Source: JAWSVE01 sp050633885 (GTDB lineage Bacteria; Pseudomonadota; Gammaproteobacteria; Pseudomonadales; Cellvibrionaceae). From it: a stretch of DNA of 64,000 nt. The stretch covers positions 248,001 through 312,000 of the forward strand of contig JBOEHK010000002.1 of assembly GCA_050633885.1 (NCBI GenBank). The letters run 5' to 3'. Made by a program: the position numbers and the translations under genes. This document shows positions 44,529 through 52,402 of this stretch, one piece after another. Position 1 is the stretch's first letter. Every line of letters starts with the position of its first letter. The notes beneath the pieces are model-generated. The model ran no database searches. It was given only the letters and a program-made list of their open reading frames with translations, and was not told the DNA's origin.

Positions 44529-44546
44529 TGTGAGATATCTCTTACA
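44529..44546 (+). promoter_or_regulatory. GacA/UvrY box (small RNA 2)
   Basis: TGTGAGATATCTCTTACA fits TGTRAG-N6-CTTACA completely and differs from the E. coli UvrY site TGTGAGAGATCTCTTACA at only two inner bases. It lies about 57 bp before the predicted start of small RNA 2. It is expected to bind the phosphorylated response regulator of the Gac/Bar system. Confidence 0.85.
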
Positions 44547-44567
44547 AATCTAAAGGAACTTGGCCAC

Positions 44568-44596
44568 TTCTCCGCGGGTGAGTGATTAGTAATAAT
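44568..44596 (+). promoter_or_regulatory. predicted promoter of small RNA 2
   Basis: -10 AATAAT (44591-44596, within TAATAAT), with a poor -35 TTCTCC (44568-44573) at 17 bp. The start would be near 44603. A poor -35 is expected if GacA is needed. Confidence 0.4.
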
Positions 44597-44602
44597 AGCA
44601 CC

Positions 44603-44728
44603 ACGTTCAAGGAAGCAACTGCACGGACGCTGGGCAATGGAATGTTATGGATATAGCCCGAGTGCTCATAGGGCAATGGGCCAACCTGTTAAAACCTCAC
44701 TAGAGTTATCTCTAGTGAGGTTTTTTAG
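44603..44728 (+). ncRNA. Rsm/Csr-type regulatory small RNA 2 (CsrA/RsmA sponge)
   Basis: A ~126-nt predicted transcript without an ORF, controlled by the GacA/UvrY box at 44529. GGA motifs start at 44611, 44625, 44639 and 44649. GGGC (44632-44635) can pair with GCCC (44656-44659), placing two GGA motifs in the enclosed loop. A second GGGC (44671-44674) gives an alternative pairing. The terminator is strong. The box, size and GGA pattern together match RsmY/RsmZ/CsrB-type RNAs that sequester RsmA/CsrA. It is similar in kind but not in sequence to small RNA 1. Confidence 0.82.
44693..44726 (+). terminator. intrinsic terminator of small RNA 2
   Basis: AACCTCACTAGAG (44693-44705) pairs perfectly with CTCTAGTGAGGTT (44710-44722), with a 4-nt loop and a T-run to 44726. 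Confidence 0.93.
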
Positions 44729-44730
44729 TT

Positions 44731-45125
44731 TATGAGTTTCGTTAATTGCCTAACAATGTGAGAGCAATTCTTTCATTGTTTAAAAGCGTCTTTTATCCCT
44801 ATATTTTCTCGATCCAATCGGTTGACTAGTCACCTTTATTGGTTAATCATTCAGCTACTTTTTTGAATGATCTTGTTTTACTCAATGCCTTTCAAAAAAT
44901 ATTCATAACGTTGAAACGTTTTGTGCCTATCCTAATTTAGTTAAACGCTATTTAAAGGTGAACTGCATTCAATAATCACATCATTTCACAAGCCACTATC
45001 GTTATTTCTTATCGTGTCATTGATGCGCATTATAAAATGTCATCATTTCCGCGTGTTTCTCCTGTTTTACTTCCTTATGTGTATCTTTCAATAGTCATAA
45101 AATCGTCAAGAAAGAGGGTTATGGA
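44731..45125. other. 395-bp gene-free stretch before HNH gene
   Basis: AT-rich. A CATTC...GAATG inverted repeat (around 44848-44869) encloses a T-run. No ORF or further small RNA signal is seen. The ribosome site AAGAGGG (45111-45117) of the HNH gene lies at its end. Confidence 0.35.
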
Positions 45126-45701
45126 GTGGAAGCTAGAATCTTAAGATTAAATATTGCTGGACAGCCTGTTGAATGGCTGCATTGGAAAGAGGCGGTTTGT
45201 CTGCACGCTCGAAATATGGTCGCTTGGAGTTTGGGGGGGACGGCTCGCGAAGTGTTTGGGGGTCTTTGCCGTCAAACAGGGGAACGTTCTTTTGTGGAGT
45301 TGCCCGCTATTATTGCTTGTGGTGGACATCGTATTCAGCAAATGCGCATAAATCCGTTATTAACAAACGCGGCATTATTTGCTCGTGATAATCATCAATG
45401 TTTATATTGCGGAAAGAAATTTGAATTTACAGAATTATCTCGTGATCATGTTATTCCGACGAGTCGTGGAGGAAGGGATCGCTGGGAAAATGTTGTCACA
45501 GCCTGTCGGCGATGCAATCAACACAAAGGTGATAGATTGCTAACAGAAATAAATTTAGAGCTGATAGCATTGCCTTATCGTCCAAATTATGCCGAATATT
45601 TAGCGCTGACAAATAATCGAAGAATTAGGGATGATCAGTTTGATTTTCTTCGCCCGCAATTTTCTAAAAATAGTCGATTTTTCAATAGCGCTCACCTGTA
45701 A
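45126..45701 (+). CDS. HNH endonuclease family protein
   Basis: A 191-residue protein. The C-terminal part has an HNH motif with zinc-binding cysteines: CLYCGKKFEFTELSRDHVIPTSRGGRDRWENVVTACRRCNQHKGDR. The N-terminal 75 residues (EARILRLNIAGQPVEWLHWKEAVCLHARNMVAW) resemble the leader of HNH proteins common in marine gammaproteobacteria and cyanobacteria. GTG 45126 with AAGAGGG upstream is the start; a nearby ATG is out of frame. It is not next to a restriction, toxin or phage gene, so its role is unknown. Confidence 0.85.
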   Translation: MEARILRLNIAGQPVEWLHWKEAVCLHARNMVAWSLGGTAREVFGGLCRQTGERSFVELPAIIACGGHRIQQMRINPLLTNAALFARDNHQCLYCGKKFEFTELSRDHVIPTSRGGRDRWENVVTACRRCNQHKGDRLLTEINLELIALPYRPNYAEYLALTNNRRIRDDQFDFLRPQFSKNSRFFNSAHL

Positions 45702-45871
45702 ATGGTTTGTTCTGGCTATCGTTCTCTCTGTCTTTTTATTTTTCTGAGCAAGTAGTGTTTTGAGGTGGTGGTATTTTGATAAAATAACAATTTAAGAAAT
45801 ATAGCACTCATTATTATTTATCATGTCGATGTGTTGATCTCTAAATTTAAAGTAATTGCTGGGAAAATATC

Positions 45872-46732
45872 TTGAAACTATTATTTGCTCATTATCTATT
45901 GTTAGGCATGCTGATAGGAATGTGTTTTATGCCGAGTGCCGGACAAGCTCAGTCTGATTGTACTCCTCAAGCTAAGACTCAGTTAGAAAGGTTATTTTGT
46001 AAAATACAAATGACGAGTGAAGGCCGTGCTCTGCCCAGCTTCTCTGATTTTCGTAAAAATTCACAAAAAGTTCAGGCCGCTTTATTAAAAACTCCAGCAA
46101 GAAGATTAAGCCTTTCGGTTCCTGCCGTCGAAAATAATCAGCCGAATAAAAGAGCCTTATTACCATCAAGAAATAATTCAGTTAGTGCTTCATCTTCCAA
46201 AAAATCAAATAATGTTTCAACAAGCCAAATGAATAATCGAGAAACAGCAAGTGCAGGCGATCTACAGGGCTGCTCCTTGAGAGAAAAATTAATTCGCTGT
46301 AAAGGGGATAAGTATTATTTATCGTCAAATGACCCAAACAAAAATTTGAGATCACAAGCATTGTCTGAGAGCAACAAAATGCATATGAAGCACTTTGGCG
46401 GAAATAGCAAAAATTCGTCTGAAGTAAAAGATTATCTTTTCGACGCCTATCTCCAATATATCATTAAAATGTTAGATATCGGTTTAGGTGCGTCTACCAT
46501 GTCTTTCACTAAATTTTATTATACGTTTTATGATCTTCAAGATAAAAATCAAAACTTTTCAGAGCGATTTGAAAAGATGTATGGGTTTCTAAAAAAAGAC
46601 AAGGCTTCTATGGCGATAAAATCTAGATACACAGACGCTGTTCCTAGTAATATCTCTCAATGCTCAATGTTAAGTCGAGAGATTGTAGTGTGTGACCAAA
46701 AAGAGATGAATTGGGTTTTCGTAAAAAAATGA
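45872..46732 (+). CDS. exported protein with repeated Cys pairs
   Basis: A 286-residue protein starting at TTG 45872 (MKLLFAHYLLLGMLIGMCFMPSAGQA, signal peptide). Three stretches show Cys-x(8-12)-Cys: CTPQAKTQLERLFC after the signal, CSLREKLIRC near residue 133 and CSMLSREIVVC near residue 264. Each of the last two is followed by an aromatic strand (KGDKYYL, NWVFV), so they look like copies of a small disulfide module. The middle is Ser/Asn-rich and low in complexity. The protein is not recognised. Confidence 0.7.
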   Translation: MKLLFAHYLLLGMLIGMCFMPSAGQAQSDCTPQAKTQLERLFCKIQMTSEGRALPSFSDFRKNSQKVQAALLKTPARRLSLSVPAVENNQPNKRALLPSRNNSVSASSSKKSNNVSTSQMNNRETASAGDLQGCSLREKLIRCKGDKYYLSSNDPNKNLRSQALSESNKMHMKHFGGNSKNSSEVKDYLFDAYLQYIIKMLDIGLGASTMSFTKFYYTFYDLQDKNQNFSERFEKMYGFLKKDKASMAIKSRYTDAVPSNISQCSMLSREIVVCDQKEMNWVFVKK

Positions 46733-46865
46733 GTTTTTATCCGCTTGTAGTGGAGTTGGTGATAATAAATAGTGTATAAAGTCTTGGTCATATTAATACA
46801 CTAGTGTCACTGTTATTATTTTAAAAAATAATGGAGACAGTAAAGCAAGTAAAAAGGTTTATAGT

Positions 46866-47795
46866 GTGGTATCTAGTAAAAGAGTTTTAATTGTCAGTCC
46901 TGTCTTTGAGGAGCCCGAAGGTGATTTTTCTCGGGCTCTTTATCATCAACTAGAAATATCAAATGTCCCTGTTCTTTCGCCCCTATCAAATTTCGATTGG
47001 GCAAACACATCTGAATTAAACAATTATTTTGCAGTACACAAACCTTTTTTAGTTGTAGTTTCTTTGCCTTTTGGTCAATCGCTCCAACATATTTTTGAAG
47101 ATGAAAATAAAAAAAGAACAACCTTGCTGATGATTCAGCAGCTCTCAAGCGTTTCTCAGCGTTCTGGAGCGAATTTAATCTTGTTGTCTGATTATCATGT
47201 GTTTGGTTCTGAAACAAAAAGTGCTTACGCTGAATTGGATCCTGTTTCTCCAATGGGGAAATATGGCGAATTTCTAGTAGCGCTAGAAAAAACGGTTTCA
47301 GATCAGTTAGAAAAATATGTAATCCTGAGACTTGGTTGGGTGATTGGAGGCGCTTCTAGCAATCTATTTTCTGACATATTAGACAGTCTAGTCCTCGGCG
47401 GAGAAAAAAAGGTCAGCCACTACCGTCGGGGATCTCCAACTTGGCAAGATGATGTGCTAAGAGTATTGGTGGGCGTTATTCGTCAAGTGTTATCAGGCGC
47501 TGAGAACTGGGGCGTTTTCCATTATTGCAGTTCTGATAATTGTAATGAATGGGAGTTGGGGCAGGAAATACTTTCAGTACTCTCATCTATCAGAGAGCCT
47601 ATTGGGAGTATCTCTGATTCTCCTGATAAGCATTCAGATGGCTCTGCTCAAAATAGTGAATTTCCTGAACCTGCGAGCTCATCATTAAGTTGCCGGCGCA
47701 TTCGCAATAATTTTGGGATTCAACCGAGAAGCTGGAGATCGGACTTAAAGTCAAACATTCACCATTGGTTGACTGAAAATGCATCTAAAGGCTAG
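46866..47795 (+). CDS. RmlD-like NAD(P)-dependent sugar reductase/epimerase family protein
   Basis: A 309-residue protein of the short-chain dehydrogenase-like RmlD family (dTDP-4-dehydrorhamnose reductase type). It shows SDYHVFGSETKSAYAELDPVSPMGKYGEFLVALEKTV (with the Tyr-x3-Lys of the active site) and ILRLGWVIGGASSNLF. The usual N-terminal GxxGxxG NAD loop is weak (IVSPVFEEPEGDFS), so cofactor binding may be reduced. The C-terminus has a Ser-rich insert near 245-270. It is isolated from other sugar genes; GTG 46866 is the start. Confidence 0.78.
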   Translation: MVSSKRVLIVSPVFEEPEGDFSRALYHQLEISNVPVLSPLSNFDWANTSELNNYFAVHKPFLVVVSLPFGQSLQHIFEDENKKRTTLLMIQQLSSVSQRSGANLILLSDYHVFGSETKSAYAELDPVSPMGKYGEFLVALEKTVSDQLEKYVILRLGWVIGGASSNLFSDILDSLVLGGEKKVSHYRRGSPTWQDDVLRVLVGVIRQVLSGAENWGVFHYCSSDNCNEWELGQEILSVLSSIREPIGSISDSPDKHSDGSAQNSEFPEPASSSLSCRRIRNNFGIQPRSWRSDLKSNIHHWLTENASKG

Positions 47796-47822
47796 TTTCT
47801 AAAACTGGACTTCTAGATACAA

Positions 47823-47885
47823 AAAAGCACCAAAATCGGGCAAACCAAAGATCTTATTTTTGAGTGCTTATTTTTGGTGCTTTTT
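47823..47885. terminator. bidirectional terminator between RmlD-like gene and fabB
   Basis: AAAAGCACCAAAA (47823-47835) and TTTTTGGTGCTTTTT (47871-47885) are inverted repeats around a ~35-nt loop. With T-runs on both strands it can stop both converging transcripts. Confidence 0.7.
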
Positions 47886-47897
47886 TATGAGCCATTT

Positions 47898-49118
47898 CTA
47901 ATCTTTGTAGCGTTCAAATACTAAACAAGCATTTGTTCCGCCAAACCCAAAGCTATTCGACAAGACACTATCAAAGCTATGGTCGTTCATTGTCTCGGTA
48001 ATGATCGGCAATCCTTTCGCATCTTCGTCCAGATTTTCTACGTTGGCTGATGCGCAAATGAAATCGTTTTCCATCATCAATAGGCTGTAAATTGCTTCTT
48101 GGACGCCAGTTGCACCGAGTGAGTGACCTGTTAGTGATTTGGTTGAGCTGATATTGGGTACTTTCTTGCCTTCAAACGCTTCCCGAATTGCTTGAAGTTC
48201 TTTTGTGTCACCAACGGGTGTACTGGTTCCATGCGTGTTGATGTAATCAATATCCCCGTTTGCTGTCGACATCGCCATTTGCATACAGCGAAGAGCACCT
48301 TCTCCAGAGGGGGCAACCATGTCATAACCGTCGGAAGTGGCGCCGTAGCCTGTAATTTCAGCGTAAATCTTTGCACCGCGAGCTTTAGCGTGTTCGAGTT
48401 CTTCCAGCACAACGCAACCACCACCGCCAGCGATAACAAAACCGTCTCTATCTTTGTCATAGGCGCGTGAGGCTTGAGTGGGAGTATCATTATATTTTGT
48501 CGAAAGGGCGCCCATGGCGTCAAACAGGCAACTGGAGGACCAGTGTTCTTCTTCGCCGCCACCAGCAAAAATAATATCCTGTTTGCCCAGTTGGATCAGC
48601 TCCATTGCATTCCCAATGCAGTGAGCGCTGGTTGAGCAAGCGGATGAGATCGAATAGTTAACACCTTTGATCTTAAAAGGAGTCGCTAAACAAGCAGATA
48701 CAGTACTACCCATGGTTTGAGTGACTCGATAGGGGCCAACCCGCTTAATGCCTTTTTCTCTTAAGATATCCGCAGCTTCAACATTGTTGATGGCTGATGC
48801 TCCGCCAGAACCCATCACAAGGCCACTGCGGATATTGGAAACTTGATCGTCTGAGAGGTTGGCATCTTCTATGGCTTGTGCCATTGAGATGTAAGCAAAC
48901 CCTGCTGCATCTGCCATAAATCGGAGGGTTTTTCGATCAATGTGCTCTTTTAAATCAATTTCTACACTTCCTGCTACATGGCTTCGGAAACCCATGTCTT
49001 TGTATTCTTCTTTAAACTTGATTCCAGAAGTTCCTTTTTGGAGTGCATCAACGACGGTGGATTTATCATTCCCTAAGCAGGATACAATACCAATTCCAGT
49101 GACAACAACTCGTCTCAT
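47898..49118 (-). CDS. fabB: FabB, 3-oxoacyl-ACP synthase I
   Basis: Condensing enzyme needed with FabA for unsaturated fatty acids. The active-site Cys is in YSISSACSTSAHCIGNAMELI near residue 163, and catalytic His are in NTHGTSTPVGD and SLTGHSLGATG. NSFGFGGTNACLVFERY ends the protein. At 406 residues the length is normal. It follows fabA by 145 bp on the same strand, the usual fabA-fabB operon. Confidence 0.97.
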   Translation of the reverse strand: MRRVVVTGIGIVSCLGNDKSTVVDALQKGTSGIKFKEEYKDMGFRSHVAGSVEIDLKEHIDRKTLRFMADAAGFAYISMAQAIEDANLSDDQVSNIRSGLVMGSGGASAINNVEAADILREKGIKRVGPYRVTQTMGSTVSACLATPFKIKGVNYSISSACSTSAHCIGNAMELIQLGKQDIIFAGGGEEEHWSSSCLFDAMGALSTKYNDTPTQASRAYDKDRDGFVIAGGGGCVVLEELEHAKARGAKIYAEITGYGATSDGYDMVAPSGEGALRCMQMAMSTANGDIDYINTHGTSTPVGDTKELQAIREAFEGKKVPNISSTKSLTGHSLGATGVQEAIYSLLMMENDFICASANVENLDEDAKGLPIITETMNDHSFDSVLSNSFGFGGTNACLVFERYKD

Positions 49119-49263
49119 AGTGCTCCTCGCGGATAATTCTTTAATATGTGTGTATATAAGGATTTAAGATTAGGTGCGCATCTTCTTAAATTGTTTCGCC
49201 AGAAGAAGTTTTATTGTTTTTATCTGCGCTGTTTCTTGTGTAAGTGATTCAATGTTTGCACGT

Positions 49264-49797
49264 TTAAAATGTTGCAGCACCATCATCAAACTTCATGAGC
49301 CCAACGCGTAAATCTTTCGCTGTGTAAATATCTTTTCCGTCTACTGACACCACGCCGTCAGCAATACCCAAGACTAGCTTTCGTTCAATAACGCGTTTTA
49401 GGCTAATACGGTAGGTGACTTTTTTGGCTGTCGGTAAGATCTGGCCAGAGAATTTTACTTCACCAGAGCCAAGAGCTCGTCCACGTCCCTCGTTACCACG
49501 CCAGCCAAGAAAGAATCCAACGAGTTGCCACATTGCATCTAGACCAAGGCAGCCAGGCATAACAGGATCCCCAGGGAAATGGCAATCAAAAAACCAAAGA
49601 TCGGGCTTGATATCAAGCTCGGCAATGATCTCGCCTTTCCCATATTCGCCCCCTTCATCGCTTATGCGTGTGATGCGATCAAGCATCAGCATATTGGGTG
49701 TGGGTAATTGGGCGTTTCCGGGGCCAAACATACGGCCATTACCACATTCAATGAGGTCGTCGTAATTGTAACTATTCTTTTGTTCAACAGCGGTCAT
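49264..49797 (-). CDS. fabA: FabA, 3-hydroxydecanoyl-ACP dehydratase/isomerase
   Basis: Introduces the cis double bond at the ten-carbon stage, the branch to unsaturated fatty acids. It has a hot-dog fold with WFFDCHFPGDPVMPGCLGLDAMWQLVGFFLGW, including the active-site His and Asp. At 177 residues the length is normal. It is first in the operon. The 327-bp region upstream, shared with the divergent galU, could hold a fatty-acid regulator site but I cannot define one. Confidence 0.97.
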   Translation of the reverse strand: MTAVEQKNSYNYDDLIECGNGRMFGPGNAQLPTPNMLMLDRITRISDEGGEYGKGEIIAELDIKPDLWFFDCHFPGDPVMPGCLGLDAMWQLVGFFLGWRGNEGRGRALGSGEVKFSGQILPTAKKVTYRISLKRVIERKLVLGIADGVVSVDGKDIYTAKDLRVGLMKFDDGAATF

Positions 49798-50124
49798 TGG
49801 AGTCCTTAATTTTTGGCTTTTGGTCGAAACTGCCGAGCCAAATTCGAAAGGAGGCCATTCTACCGGCTTGATGGCTCTTGTCTAGCTCGATGTGATGATC
49901 CTTTATGAAGCTAAAAGTGGTCTATCTGTAAAAAATAATCAACAATAGGTATGGTATGGTACGGCGATTGCTTTAATACAGTGCAGAGCATGATTCATAC
50001 TTCATGAGGTAAGTTTGAATTTACCTTTTTATAGAGTGATTGCTCAAGAGACGTACTCGTTAACGCTGTGAGTGAAATAAAAAGCTTGTAGATGAGTTGC
50101 TGTAATCAATGAAAGGACAATTTT
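49798..50124. other. 327-bp gene-free region between fabA and galU
   Basis: Divergent promoter region. One weak hairpin, AGGTAA (50007-50012) / TTACCT (50021-50026) followed by four T, resembles a terminator but is AT-rich, so a short transcript ending there is only a possibility. No ORF or known regulatory motif was found. Confidence 0.35.
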
Positions 50125-50952
50125 ATGATTAAAAAATGTTTGTTTCCTGTAGCGGGATATGGGACACGATTTTTACCCGCAACTAAAGCAATGCCTAAGG
50201 AGATGTTGCCGGTCGTTAATAAGCCGCTTGTACAATATGGTGTAGAAGAAGCAATCGAAGCCGGTTTGACAGAAATCGGGTTAGTGACTGGTCGAGGTAA
50301 ACGAGCGATTGCCGATCATTTTGATTTAAGCTTTGAGTTAGAACATCAAATTGCGGGAACGGATAAAGAAAAATACTTGGGCAGTATTCGACATGTGATG
50401 GATCAGGCTTCATTTTCGATGACACGTCAAAAAGAAATGTTAGGTCTTGGTGATGCAATTTTAAATGGCAAACGTCTAATTGGTGATGAGCCTTTTGGGG
50501 TGGTGTTGTCGGATGACCTGTGCCTGAACGAAAATGATGGCGTGTTGATGCAGATGGTTAAGTTGTTTAAACAGTTTCGTTGCAGCATAGTTGCCATTCA
50601 GGAAGTACCTGAAGAGCATATTCATAAGTTTGGTGTTATCGACGGGGAAAAAATTAAAGAAGGTCTATACCAAGTAACCGATATGGTAGAAAAACCAGCC
50701 GCAAAAGATGCCCCAACCAATCTAGCGATTATTGGCCGCTATATTTTAACGCCTGATATTTTTGATATTATTGAAGAAACACCACCCGGTAAAAATGGTG
50801 AAGTGCAATTGACGGATGCACTAATGACTCAAGCTAAAAGCGGTTGTGTTTTAGCGTATAAATTTGAAGGTCGGCGGTTTGATTGCGGTAGTGTTGGTGG
50901 CTTTGTTGAAGCGACAAATTATGTTTATGAAAATATCTATAAAGATGAATAA
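50125..50952 (+). CDS. galU: GalU, UTP-glucose-1-phosphate uridylyltransferase
   Basis: Makes UDP-glucose for cell-envelope polysaccharides. The conserved start is MIKKCLFPVAGYGTRFLPATKAMPKEMLPVVNKPLVQYGVEEA, followed by VVLSDDL, MVEKPAAKDAPTNLAIIGRYIL and FEGRRFDCGSVGGF. At 275 residues the length is normal. GAAAGGAC precedes the ATG. The phosphomannomutase gene follows by 49 bp, and they probably form a unit for sugar-nucleotide supply. Confidence 0.97.
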   Translation: MIKKCLFPVAGYGTRFLPATKAMPKEMLPVVNKPLVQYGVEEAIEAGLTEIGLVTGRGKRAIADHFDLSFELEHQIAGTDKEKYLGSIRHVMDQASFSMTRQKEMLGLGDAILNGKRLIGDEPFGVVLSDDLCLNENDGVLMQMVKLFKQFRCSIVAIQEVPEEHIHKFGVIDGEKIKEGLYQVTDMVEKPAAKDAPTNLAIIGRYILTPDIFDIIEETPPGKNGEVQLTDALMTQAKSGCVLAYKFEGRRFDCGSVGGFVEATNYVYENIYKDE

Positions 50953-51001
50953 TTATCTCGATACACTTATTTAAGTACAATAAAAACAATTAGGAATTGT
51001 T

Positions 51002-52357
51002 ATGACAGAACCTTTAGCGTGTTTTAAAGCTTACGATATTCGTGGGCGAGTTCCCGACCAACTTAACACAGAAGTGGCTTATAGAATTGGAAGAGCATTC
51101 GCTGAATTTCTAGGAGCAAAAAAAATAGTTGTCGGTCACGATATTCGATTAACGAGTCCTGAGTTAACGGACGCGGTTGTTGATGGAATTACTGATGCAG
51201 GTGCAGATGTATTGCATATTGGTCAGTGTGGTACTGAAGAAGTGTATTTCGCCTCATTCGATCAGCCTGTTGATGGTGGGATTTGTGTGACAGCAAGTCA
51301 TAACCCTATGGATTACAATGGGATGAAATTAGTGCGTGAAGGTTCGCGTCCTATTAGCGGTGATACCGGTCTAATTGATATTAAAAAAATGGCAGAAGAC
51401 AATAACTTTAAAGCCGCAGAGAAAAAAGGTTCGGTTACACAATACGATAGCCGTCCTCGTTATATAAAACACTTACTGACGTATGTTGATAAAAGTCAAT
51501 TAAAGCCTTTAAAAATTGTTGTCAATGCTGGGAACGGTGGAGCAGGTGAAGCAATTGATGCTTTGGAGTCTTATCTACCGTTTGAATTTATTAAAATTCA
51601 TCATGAGCCAGATGGGAGTTTTCCGCATGGAATTCCCAATCCATTATTACCAGAGAACCGAAGCTCAACAATTGAAGCGGTAAAAAAACATGGCGCAGAT
51701 TTTGGCATTGCATGGGATGGTGATTTTGATCGCTGTTTCTTTTTCGATGAAACCGGTGATTTTATTGAAGGCTATTATTTGGTTGGTTTGTTAGCAGAGG
51801 CATTTTTAATTAAAACTCCGGGTGCAAAAATTGTTCACGACCCGCGCCTTGTTTGGAACACACAAGCTATCGTTGAAAAATCGGGTGGTGTTCCAATCCA
51901 AAGCAAAACCGGACATGCCTTTATTAAAGAAAGAATGCGTTTAGAAGATGCAGTTTATGGGGGTGAAATGAGCGCTCACCACTATTTTAAAGATTTTGCT
52001 TATTGCGATAGCGGAATGATTCCTTGGCTATTAGTTTCTGAGTTGGTCAGCGTCAAAGAAAAAAGCTTGTCGACATTGGTAAGTGAATGTATTGCAGAAT
52101 TTCCGTGTAGCGGTGAAATTAATCGTGAAATCTCAAATCCAAAAGCGGCTATCGATAAGGCAGAGCAGATCTATGCACTCGATGCAGAACTTGTTGAGCA
52201 TGTTGACGGTTTGAGTGTGGCTTATAGTGATTGGCGATTTAATCTGCGCATGTCAAACACAGAACCGGTTGTACGTTTAAACGTTGAAACAAAAGGTGAT
52301 ATTGCTTTAATGGAAGAAAAACGAGATGAGCTGTTAGCACTCATGGATAGCGTATAG
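51002..52357 (+). CDS. phosphomannomutase/phosphoglucomutase
   Basis: Alpha-D-phosphohexomutase of the ManB/CpsG type, interconverting 6- and 1-phosphates of mannose or glucose. It shows FKAYDIRGRVPDQL, the phosphoserine loop VTASHNPMDYNGMKL, the metal site DGDFDR near residue 238 and the phosphate-binding RMSNTEP at the end. At 451 residues it fits this subfamily. Whether mannose or glucose is preferred cannot be seen. It follows galU and may supply GDP-mannose or glucose-1-phosphate. Confidence 0.9.
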   Translation: MTEPLACFKAYDIRGRVPDQLNTEVAYRIGRAFAEFLGAKKIVVGHDIRLTSPELTDAVVDGITDAGADVLHIGQCGTEEVYFASFDQPVDGGICVTASHNPMDYNGMKLVREGSRPISGDTGLIDIKKMAEDNNFKAAEKKGSVTQYDSRPRYIKHLLTYVDKSQLKPLKIVVNAGNGGAGEAIDALESYLPFEFIKIHHEPDGSFPHGIPNPLLPENRSSTIEAVKKHGADFGIAWDGDFDRCFFFDETGDFIEGYYLVGLLAEAFLIKTPGAKIVHDPRLVWNTQAIVEKSGGVPIQSKTGHAFIKERMRLEDAVYGGEMSAHHYFKDFAYCDSGMIPWLLVSELVSVKEKSLSTLVSECIAEFPCSGEINREISNPKAAIDKAEQIYALDAELVEHVDGLSVAYSDWRFNLRMSNTEPVVRLNVETKGDIALMEEKRDELLALMDSV

Positions 52358-52365
52358 CTATCCAT
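52343..52365. repeat. perfect 9-bp hairpin across the mutase stop codon
   Basis: ATGGATAGC (52343-52351) and GCTATCCAT (52357-52365) with a 5-nt loop. The stop codon of the mutase gene lies inside. There is no T-tract, so it may stabilise the mRNA end or help termination rather than act alone. Confidence 0.5.
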
Positions 52366-52402
52366 GTGGTAATTTAAGCAGTTATCCGTGGGTTCTTTAA
52401 CG

